Part shown: positions 30,301 through 42,300 of the stretch, piece by piece
Layout: every line of letters begins with the position of its first letter
Position numbering within the stretch: the first letter of the stretch is position 1
Assembly: GCF_029227915.1 (NCBI RefSeq)
Contig: NC_079885.1
Location: 7,628,001 to 7,692,000, forward strand
Source of the DNA: Hydractinia symbiolongicarpus
Taxonomy: Eukaryota > Cnidaria > Hydrozoa > Anthoathecata > Hydractiniidae
Direction of reading: 5' to 3'
Length of the DNA stretch: 64,000 bases
The notes under the pieces: model-generated
Databases searched by the model: none
Told to the model about the DNA's origin: nothing
The model's input: only the letters and a program-made list of their open reading frames with translations
Position numbers and translations under genes: made by a program

Positions 30301-33300
30301 CTTACCAAGAAAATTTTATTGCAAACCAAGTTGCAGATTTAGAAAATAATAACGCAAAAGATGTTGCACAACAACAGTTAAGGTAGGTTTCCATTAAAGT
30401 TGGTAAGTCGGTTAAAAGCCATTCAACAGTTGCATTTAAACTTGCTGGAACCAACAAAAAAAGCCTTTAGTAAAATATAAATACACACAAAAAATAATTA
30501 TTTACCTAAGCCTTTTACAATGACATCAAATTTCATATCAGGATAGGATCCACGATGCGATTTGGGGTAAACACGGAGCTTTTGTGCAACAATCAAGGTT
30601 GGCAAAAGTAAGTTCTCACTTTTTACGTTAGTTTTAGTGAAAACCTATAAGAAAACATCACAGTGGTTAAAATCTAGATTAAACTACTACAAGTCTCGTT
30701 CGTTCTAGTGGTGCAGAAATAATTTGAAAAATCGTTCGGGAACTTCAGCTGTAATCACAGATAATAATGCAATAATTAATAGACACAAGGTTTACGATGC
30801 ATTAAAAAAGAAATGGAAAGTCAAAGCAATTTGACCACTTTTATAATAAAACGAGATGTTCTCAGTGGTTTATACGCCTTTACTATTGTTATTATTCTTG
30901 AAAAAGCTTATACTGATACTTCGTTCGCTGACTACAATCCACATCTTCTTATGTCTACATAGCAAAAGTTTATTAACACCTATACTGCAAATGTGCCTGC
31001 TATGTTTAATTTTGAGCCTGATGACAAACTTAACACCAAAGTAAAAGCACAGGACTTCTGTTTATAACCATTGTTTAGTTATTCCATACTTTCATTATCT
31101 GGGACTTTTAATTATGCCAGTTCCATTTATATCAATACAAAGTGTGACTTAAAGTTATTACGGTTCATTAAGAACTTACAAAAGGATTATCTGATCCATC
31201 ATTTTTTAAAACAGTATTCCAATTGGTTCCCTTCTCGGTATATTCCATTGAAAATGTCTCCACAAACCCAGAAGGAGAGCCTGCAACTTTGAGCATTGAA
31301 ATAATCTTTACTGATGCTAAATCTATTTGCAAATAGTTATTATTGCCATCACAATCCCTCCAGGCATCTTTATTGCTGAACGCAACGCTTGATGCTGAAA
31401 ATTTAGTATCTACACATGCAGTGCCTTTTTGAGAAAAAAGAGTTGCATTTAGACTGTCAATGAAGCCATAGCTATAACTTGACCATGCTAAAAGAAAACA
31501 CACAGCTTAAGAAACTGTTAATTGTGTTAAGGTACATTGGCCACAGGTTACAGGTATTTTTACTAAACTTATCTTAAACTTTGATGTCAGCTAGGCTGAT
31601 TATTGATGCTTAAATATGTTGATGAAAAATAATAAAGTAAATTATCAATTAATAAATTTTTAAAGAAATATTATTTCCTATTTTAAATGTTAATTATTTT
31701 TAATATTAACTTTTTAATGTAAATGCAGCACTATGTGAAACGAGAAACGAAAGCAACATGGATCAATGTAACATTTAAATTAGTCCTATATTAATTCTAT
31801 ACATTGATTTTTAAACAAATCATCTTAGTTTGACAAAATTGAAGCAAATTGGTTTCTTTAAAAAGTCCTTTACATTTTTATAATGGTAATGGGTGATGTC
31901 TAGCATGCATAGGGAAGCTCTTTGGCAGTTTTATAAGGAAACAGGATTGAGGAGGGGAGGGGGGGGGCAGTGTGCAGTTTCTTTAAAAAGAAAGTAATGG
32001 CTGTTAAAAAACAATTGCATTAACCATTCAGAAGATGCTAAACATCTTTTTTTTGGTTACAATATGTTAAGGAACTCAGGTTATATAAAATTACCGAATG
32101 GCTGAACAGAAACCTATGTAAAGATAATACCAGCAGATGGAAGTTATTATAAAACCGACTTTGTACATATCAAAGAAATATAGTAATAACCAAGATAACA
32201 TGTAGTTTGGGTGCCACCTTAAACTAGAGGAACTACTGTTAAGTTTTGTAGGTCCTGGATACACAAAATTTACTATTCCTTTTAAGTTTTTTGGCTAATG
32301 TGGTCTTGTGTTGAGAACCAGACATATAAAAAGCAACTTCAGGTACTCCACTCTGTCCTAGTGGAATTTAAAAGTCACTCAGTGTACCACTGCATAGTTC
32401 AAAGAGCAGATGAATAAAATGGTATAATGCATGTTAAATTTATTTGTTCCAGTGAACAGTTTAATGTTAATACCTGCCTTATTTGATACTTTTGCTTAAT
32501 TCAAAACGACCTTTTCTCTTATCTTTTTGTTGATAGTTCAAAAGTAGCTTTGAGAAATTCATGCGGTTTTCTGCGTTAACTCTATTATATTAAGGACACA
32601 AGGTGCACCACAGGCATAATTTTTTTGTGCATGAAATTTGTGCATGACAGATTCATATAAATCTGGTAAAAAATCTTTTATTCTGATTTCTTATTTCCTA
32701 TAATTGCTGCCATTCAGAAATCCAATGATGGTGACATCATTAATTATACTAATGACACCATACTCCAAATTTGTTGACACATGTTTATATTGGGTTGAAT
32801 AGTCACTTTGTAAGGTTTAAGCTCTTTTTTAATCACATTCAGGGTTACACAAGCAAAAAAACACAAAAAGAACGTGCTAAAGGAGATATCGTGTGTAAAG
32901 AAAATAGGAAAAATCCTATTTTTTTTTTTTGATTCAGTACATTTTTGATAAAAACGCCCCTACTTTAAAAAATCTAAAAAAATTATGCACTTGTTAGAAA
33001 CATATAACATTTTTTTTAAGGCTTATAAAAAACATAAAACTTTTGATGCATTAAATTAAAAAGAAGGAGATTTTTAAAATAAATTCTATGATGTTAACAT
33101 AAAAGTAATGTGACACATACCGTAGTTCACATATAGATCAAACTGCCATTGGCTATTGGGTGGAATAACATAGTCTACTGGTGTTAAACTAGGTTTAAAT
33201 ATAAGAGAAAGTGAAAGTCCATAACTCCATGCTGGTTGACTGAAGGTTTGTGACAAAAGCAGTTGCAGACCATTAATCAAGCACTCCTCTGTGTTACAAT

Positions 33301-36300
33301 TAACATCGACTGTGTCAATAAAAATTGGAATATCTGCTGATGTTTTATACATGCAGGAAGTTACAAATAACTCTTCTTTATTTACATGTGCCTCTGCAAC
33401 CACTTTAAATGTAGACGCCACACCAACCACATTCAATAACTTAATATGTGTCGATGATAACACTGTTGTGCCTCGTGGTTGCTTTACGACTGGTATAAAT
33501 AAAGCAAATGGTGATTGAAAATTTTGGGGAGGGCAATCAGTTGCGGAAATGGTATGTGTAATTAAATGTCCTTTCGGTATCTCATTAACTAAAAATAAAA
33601 AAATAATTTTTATAAAAATTCCGAATATAATTTTAAGAAACAAGTAATTCAGCTCTAAATTACACCTGTGCATTATAATGAATGTGTGGACAGGGCTTTA
33701 CACTCTAGTTGAAATTTCCTGCACCTTGTGTAAACTCTACAATGATTAAGAGAGCCAATAGGTTCTTTTTTTATTTATACAAGATGTGTACTAAAGAAAG
33801 AAAAAAAATTATGAAAATTTATGAAAAAAACTTTTGTGATTTTATGATTTTTAGCCTGAATCGTTAAAAGTTAAGTTTTAAAACTTAATTAAAAATATAT
33901 TAAAATAGGCTGTTCGCAAAAGTTTTTTTTTCAAATTGAATTTCTTTTAGGATAAAAAATTTCATTCGTGTAACTTTTATTCTTGTTGTTGTGTTGTGAG
34001 GGTAAATTATCACGATGTCAGAATCCGTTGAGATTCAGGCACACAAATCATGATATCACGGTTTACTTACTTTTGGCTTGAAATGATACTGTCAAACCTG
34101 AGTTACAATTTTCAGGATTTAAAAGGCAATCATTTAAGTCTAGCGGCAATGACTTAATTTGAGAAGACAGCACCGAATTAACAAATAATCCTTCCTCATT
34201 AATTGTAACTTCATTTGGAACTGTAAATTTTTGAAATGACACTTCGTCCTCCAAAGAATGGGATATAAACTTCCATTGATAAGTTGCTAAAATGTCAAGA
34301 TTTTGAATGTTAAAATAAAATCTGTTCTAATTTGTGGTGAAGAATATATAACAAACTGGAAACTTACGCGTTTCATAAGGGGTTCCATAAAACTCCAGTT
34401 TGATATAGGGATATAGTACACTAATTGTTGGATAAAAAGCAACATATTGCGCTATTAAAGGGTACAGAAAGTTATATTTTCCATCCTTGTTTTGGTTGTT
34501 TGTTGATACAGGTGTGATGAGCTAGAAATCACAAAAATGTTTAATCGAAATCAATTCAAATACAAACCACCACATACAAAGACAACTAGATAAAAAACAA
34601 ATTAATAGGACCTATTGACTTTCCACCTGTGTTCAAGCTGCTGTGGAAGTCTTTGAAACCTGACAATACAGTTATAAATAATTCACAATGGAAAATATAA
34701 AAAAGTTGTAGTTTCGTACTAACAGAACTTCCAAAGTTATCGAGAAACAGCATAATAGCCTTGCACTCATCTTCTCTATATAAGTATTGAGGATTGTCAT
34801 TATGAGAACACAGTAAGCACTTATGCGTAGATTAAAATGTCTTCTGGATTTATCAAAATTAGAACCCATTAACTCCCAAAACCATTTTGACTACTCTGTT
34901 GTTACATAGCAATTTTGTAATGCCCAATTTATGTGGAAGTGACATTTTACTGTATTGTATACATTATGTCTTTAAATGTAGTGGAAATACAAAGAGATCT
35001 TATGTTGCCCTTTAGCTATTTTCCCTTTTGCTAAGTCTTTTAGCAGATCAGGATTTCTGCATGCTTTAAAAGGCCTGCTAAACCTACCAACTTCTAAAAT
35101 AAATAGGATCGCATTTCCACTTTAAACATAATTTATTTGACAATAGATTTACACTGAGAACTACATAATTATATAGTAACTAGTTGCATTGTCTGTGAAA
35201 AATTTAGCTATGGAAAAAGCTACTTACAAATATTTACAAAAAGGAAATTTTGATGACGTTACAGAAAATTTGTTTTTGCATTGCCTTTATTGTTTAAGCC
35301 TATAATACTGATCAAAATAAAGTAAAGGATCATTAGTCTGCTAGATGAGAGCTCGGAAATGGAACAAATTAATACATAAAGTTTAAAAGTTATTTTAATG
35401 CTAAAAACTATTCAGGAAAAACCCTACCACCTAAATATTTTGCGATTATTGCTTTTGTTTAATGCTTACTGGGGGTATTTCTTTGACAATTCACAAAATA
35501 AATTTTTTTTTCTATAAAAGTTTTTTAAGGAAAATAAAATAACTGTCTGATTATTTCTCAATAAATCTGCCTAAAGTAATATTTAGTTTTTTTATTTTGT
35601 ATTTTTTTATTATCACAATACAATAGAATAATGAAAAAGTTTTTTTTAAAAAAATATATAAATTTTTTCTTTAAACAAACCATTAAATCAACAAGCACCA
35701 GCAAGAGAATTAAGTGCCTACTGCCTTTTGGACTAGCCATAACTTTTGTTCGGCATGTAACGAGTGTTAAAATTTTGTGACTTTCCCTAAATTTTATTAG
35801 GGATTGTAAATAAAGAAGATTTTTTTTTGAAAAATTTTATACTTTATACTGTAAAATTTAAAAAATGGTAACCTGTATGTATAAGTGCTGTAACATTTTG
35901 TTTCGTTTTTGCAATTATTTTTATAATTATTTATAGTATGGCAATTACCAGGTGGTTTACCAAAGTGTTACTAAGGAGATATAGGGATAAAATACAGACA
36001 ATGCAGATTCTAGTGCAGCAGAAGAAAATAATGTGGCTGGTAGGATTTACCAGGTCTACCAAAATTCTGGAAATTTTAAGATAAGAAGATCATAAAGGTA
36101 AATGTTAATTACTATAAAACCAGTCTGAGTTGATTTAGGATGCAAAAGAATCCTTATACTAGCAAACAATACTTTTTAGCATTGGTAAAGAACAAGGTTA
36201 AGATAACACCATGTGACATGAACAAAAATCTTAATGTCATTAGAAAAGCCAATTGGAGTGTGTGTTGGTCGACACAGCGTGGCTTGGACACACAATCTTT

Positions 36301-39300
36301 GATTGGCGTATGATTGCTCAAATTAAAATGATAGAATTATATCTATATCCTATTAAACCTCGTTCTTATGGATTTTTATATATATAAAAAACAATAGTAA
36401 AACACAGCTTCAATGACCCTATAATACGGTAAGAGACAGACATTACTGGAAACAATGCATGTTTTATCATAACAATGGTAAAACAAAAAAATTGAGTTAA
36501 TCAGCAGTTGCGAATTTAAAGTATTTTAACCTTATCCCCAGACCCATTTGCTTCTCAAGTGCGCTGCACTTCAATGTTATGAGCTTTTAAAAGAATTCAT
36601 GGAACATAATATCAGTCAACCTTATATGCTGCCACTTTTATGCTCAGCTGGTGTACTACACTGATATTCAAACAAAAGACAGAAAACTATTTGGAAACAT
36701 GCCACAAGTCAGTCCAACACTCATCGAAGAAAAGCATATTTTAAAAAAGAAACTGTCCTGGTTATTTAACCTGATAATTTGTGAATTTCCCCCAAAAGAT
36801 CTTGCACTTATTTTGATACAGCAAAGGTTTATTCCCTTAAATTACTTCAAGAAGAGTTTGTATTGATGTATAAGTTATATAACCAGGATATTAGACAGAG
36901 GGGCTCTGAAATTGAATTCAGTTTCTTAGACAAATGCTATCATAAATAATTTTGTACACCTGTGTTCACCGCTGTCTTTGGCAATACTTTAGCTACACAC
37001 GTTAAGGGGACAAAAATGGTAACCAAGAGACTTAACATAATCTTACAACAGGGAAATTCGAATAAGAGGGCTAAAAAAATTTACGCTTAGTCACTAACTA
37101 ATTTTTGCAGTCAGAATACTGACCCTGTTTTTGATTAGGTAGTTCTGTTGTTCTTTATTTACTTCTATTGTTCTTTATTTATGTGACAACTATAAGGAAC
37201 TTCTTTCATTTTAATGTTTTAAGCGATAATAGTCTTACTCACCCGATCAAACATAATTAATTCTATAATACATCTAAGAGGATAAGATACCATCAAACTG
37301 GCTTTGCTTTTATTACTTGATTTTAATTCAGGGTTTGCTCTGGAGTATTATTTTGTGTTTCTTAGCGGATCTCAATTAGGGATTTGCTTAACATACTCGC
37401 TTGTGTCTAAGCTTCTGTATGAGAGAAACTGAATTTTAATACCCACAAAAGAAGCTTTTAACTAGGCTAGCTAATTTGTAAGGTGTAAATGCTAGAAAGA
37501 TCGTACTTATCACTCTGTAATTTATAATAAGATATTCATTTGTTTCTTTCATACTAATTTCAGCAATAATATGCAGCACAGGGCAGCATGGTAAACATTG
37601 GATAAATTTCACAACTTGCCTTCAGAAATACACCCTTTTGAAATACAAATTATAAACAAATGTGTGGGATGTTGGATGATCAGAAAAATAAAAAAACCAT
37701 TTAAAATAAATCTTATGTACATGTACTTAATTTTTTCACTGATTGCTTACCTATGCAAGAGCATTGATGTAGAATTATTTTTATTTTTTTAGCATTTGTT
37801 CTAGCTAAAACAATCAGTAATAATTAAAGCAGACCTGAGATAAAACATACAGGCTTGTGTGCCATAACAAAAAAAGTTTGAAAGTGTTTAACGAATAAGG
37901 TCATAATGTTGGTCAAGTGGCAAGAAAAATAAATATTTATAAAGTGATAAAGTTTTAACACAAAGTGGACAAGTGGACAAATTTTCCAGGTAAGTTGAAC
38001 TAGTAAAAGTACCCGGCGATCCTTTTCAGACATGTGAAAATAGCGATCAAAAAAAGTCCTATACCAGTTCTGAACCAAACACTATACCAAAGGCTGCAGT
38101 TGCTGTTGGGTAAATCCTGAAAACAACTAATTCTATGCACTGGCTATAAATAACTAGGGCAGCTACAAAAAACATCTAAAGGGCAACCTTGACTGTCTAG
38201 TTAACATGGGAGTAACACTAAACAAAAATAAAGGTGCAAAAGTTAAGTATTGTGGTTTGGATAGTTTAATCAGTTTGGTATGAACATTCGGTCCATTGAA
38301 AGTCAAAGATGGATGCCACAGAGCCATATGCGATATGGATCAACCAAGATAACACAAACAAACAAACTGCAACTCCATGATATCCACGACACAGACCTCT
38401 ACATAAATTCAAGGATTTCTCAATATAAAGAATGGAAGGAGTGTGATAACAACACTGAGTGAGAAAAATCGCTCTATAGGTTTTAATTGCATCTTATTGT
38501 AGTAAAACACAGACATGTGTTATTTATACTGGCAGCATTACACACCCTACAGCCTTAAAAGCACTAGCAAATAGGTTACAACAGGGTGGTAGACTATCAG
38601 CTACATTGTGCAAGAGGTAGGCTCTCTTTCACTATCTTGCACAACTGTGATTGCCAATTTTAAGTGGATTTAATTAACAGTTATGCAGTTAGTTTTGCGG
38701 AAAAAAGGAAAAAAACTTGTCAATGTTTGTTCACAGATACTCTTTCTGTCACAAGAAAATGTTATCTTTTACAGAACGTGCTTAACAGGTGTAACAAAGA
38801 ATAATTAACAATTTCTACAACCTGCTGTGGTGGTGGCACATAACAAAAGAGTGAATGAATTTAAAATGCATTTGCCAAGGGTAAAATTTCTTTCTATTAC
38901 ATGATTTAGTTGTTACTAAATGCATTTTCACTAGCCAAATATTTATGTCATACAGACGTTCATGAGTTAGTCAAATCTCATGAGTTTATGAGTTTTAGTC
39001 AATTTTTAACCAATACTTTAGCATGCATTTGCACAGGCAAAATATTTTACTGTGATTAAAAATTCTAGTATTTTCAAAAGAAAATATATGCAAAGAAGGA
39101 CAATTGGGTTTTTTCATCACATATTGCCTATGTTGTGTGGGGAATAACATAGCGTGACAAACCTCGTTGTTTTATGAAGTAGAAGGCCTAAATAATTCAT
39201 TTACCGCAAGAGTATAAAACAAAAATACCTTAGCAAGTGGAATTGTAGTAGTAGCATAATCCTGGCCTTCAATTCCAGTGTAAGGTCTTGTGACCATGAA

Positions 39301-42300
39301 GGAATCTCCATAGTAAAGGAAGTATGGCAAATTCTGCATACTGTTTGCAGGTTGATGTTGTTGAACATTTACACTGAGCACCTTTAATCTCTTTCCAAAA
39401 TCAACACTCAACCAAACCTGTCTAAAATTAATAGTATTTCCATAACTTGCATAGAAATTTGCCGTCCAACCATCAAACATTACAGTATTCAATCTGGCAG
39501 CTTGTGGATTGTGATAATTAACTTGAATTGGTTCATATTCATGAAGGACTATTTGTTTATCACTGATCTTTCCACTTTGCATGCCAACTGGTATTGCAGC
39601 TGAAAATAACAAAAAGAATAAAAAATGCACTGAAAAACTAAAACTATAAGTCGTATATAATTTATTATTTGTTATTTATTTATATTATTTATTATTTAGT
39701 AAGAAATTCTCCCGTTTATTTTTTTTTTTTTTAGTTACAAATTAGGCATTGTTTATTTGCCTTCAATTGTATTTAGTTATTGTTTTCAATTATTTACCAA
39801 GATGTGGAAAGCAAGAATGGTAAATTTTTTTTAATGGTAAAACCAAAACCTTTGAACAAGTAAAAACCCGAAAACTTGGTTGCAAGAATTTTATATTTCT
39901 TTGTTAGTTTCTTGATTTGCTCCTTTTTGCTCATTCGTTCATTTTATACTAACCCATTTGTTTAGGGAAGTCAAAAGTTTTAATGCTAAATAGTATTAAA
40001 GTTTATATGAGAGAAAAAAAATCAAATCAATTATTTTTAAATTGTCACTACTAAAAAAGAAAGTAGATAATATAAGAAGAATACGAGAAATACATAAACA
40101 AAAATTAAGAAATCAAAAAAACCACTAAAAACCTCACACACCACAATCCCTTATATTTAGGTAAATATATACCATGCTCATAACTGCATCCATAAAACTC
40201 AAATCGTGCTCGAAACAATGGTTTTACATTGGAATCAAATTCCATAACATTGATAATCACTTCTTTTGCAACAATTGAATTGTTTAACCAAACCAAATTT
40301 CTATCTTTGGGTGTATCTACAACCTATACAAATCATGTATTGAAAAGATACAAAAGTTTATTGCATTTTAGCATCTTTTTTCATATAACACTCGAATGTT
40401 TTTACAATTAAAATTTATCATATACTTTAATAGTAGGCATTATTAAAGTTACCAGCACTGTTTAGCAAAAGTGAAATAAAACAAGTTAACTTTATTAACA
40501 CTGGGAGGGGAACATGTAATGAAAATGAAATTGTCATGTAATGACTTGTAATGAAAAAATCAATTTGTTGTAATTCTACACTTTGCAGGGGTATTGCAAT
40601 TTTTGAAAGTTGGTAATTTTTTTATAAATTCGAAAAAATTTCTTACAGTCAGGTGATCAGTTCCAACTGCATAATCAAATAAACTGTCATCACCAAAACC
40701 ATATTGTAACAAAATCTTTTTGATGCCACAACCAACACACATTGTCTCAACAGCAAAACCCGTCACCACAGTAATAGACAAAAAGCTGACTTTAAAAAAT
40801 CCATCCACTATATCAGCTTTGCTTAAACACCAAAAACTTGCCTTATTTTCTGACTTATATCGAATATTACCACAAGTACCAGTGCATTCCCCGTAAACTG
40901 TCGATGAAGGTGTACAGGAAATAAATTCACTTGCGATCTCACCACTCTCCATTCCAAGTGGAGCTTTACAAACTATTTGTGTAAAATCGAAAAAAAACGT
41001 TAGATATACTTCAAACAACAGACAACTAAAAATGCATTTTTGTATTAGTATCAGCATGAAATGACACATTATAGTATTGAATAACAGGGCTAAAGCTGTT
41101 TGTTAAGGAAATAAGTTGTGCTCTTTTCTTTATATAATATGAATTTTTTATAGTTATGAGCTTTGATTCTTTAAATAATGTATATATAACTATAAATCGA
41201 AGTATTGCTAAAATTGCTGCCATGACAGTCTTGATGGGGATTGGTAAACTACGAACTTGTGTGACGTATGTCTCCAAAGATACAAACAAAAACATTCTAG
41301 ATGAACGAGGTGAGGGAATGCTGAATAGATAAGCTGTATCTGTCTTAAAAAAACATTCAACACTCAAGTGTTGCAAAACAGGCCTGATTAAGTGCCAGTT
41401 AAAATTTTGAAGAGAATAACACAGAAACTTGGATCGACTTATTATAGCAAGAAATTTGTGGATATATTTATGTAACAGCATCAAGATGGAAACACAGCTA
41501 CAAAAGCAGAACCACAACATTATCTTCATCCTGTAATGGTTATGAACATGTGTACGCTATTAATTTGAACTCATATTCAAAGACATCAGAAAGTACTTTA
41601 TTGTTGTTGTTGTTCTTAAAAAATATATAGAACCTACCTAGAAGTGATCTAAATAGTTAAAACAAATTGATAGTGAGAAAATGTTCTAGCAAATTAAATG
41701 TTTATATGTTTACTTTTTCTGTTTTTTTATAGCCACCAAATATGACTAAATCACCTGGTATTTTAAGAACTTTTAGCAAAATCTTTAATACATAGATAAG
41801 TCTCCCTAATTTTCTAACGTTGAATTCTCCTTGTATTATTTCACATGTTTCACAATATGGCACACTTGACAAACATGTTGGTTTGTATAGCTTTGGCTTG
41901 AAAAACTTTCTTATTCAACTGCTTTTTTTGCAATTGTTTGCTAAATGTTTTCTAAAGCTTCCCTAATATTAAATCTTTTGCTTTTAACAGAATAAAAAAG
42001 TTTCATATTAAACCCTAATTTTTACAATTATTATATAATAAGAATTTGATGGTTTGTGCTGTTTTATTACATTTTGAAGATGACATATACAAACATATAT
42101 AAAATTTGATGTGTTGTATTTTTATTATTTTTGTTTTCTTTAGTATTTTTTTTTTGCTGTATAACATCTTAACTGTCTATAGTGTATACAAGTTTGGTCT
42201 TATCTGTTTTTATTTAAATGAACTTAGAGGATCCTTATTATTATCCAGTCCATTAGGCCTAAATAATAGGTTGTTATAGGTGTTTTGCTGATGTTAGCAG

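Noticed and set aside
41026-41529. Open stretch starting with a hydrophobic segment, possible signal peptide
   Set aside because: It has no donor in the needed phase close to the hydrophobic part, while 42869-42968 joins the F5/8C exon in phase.
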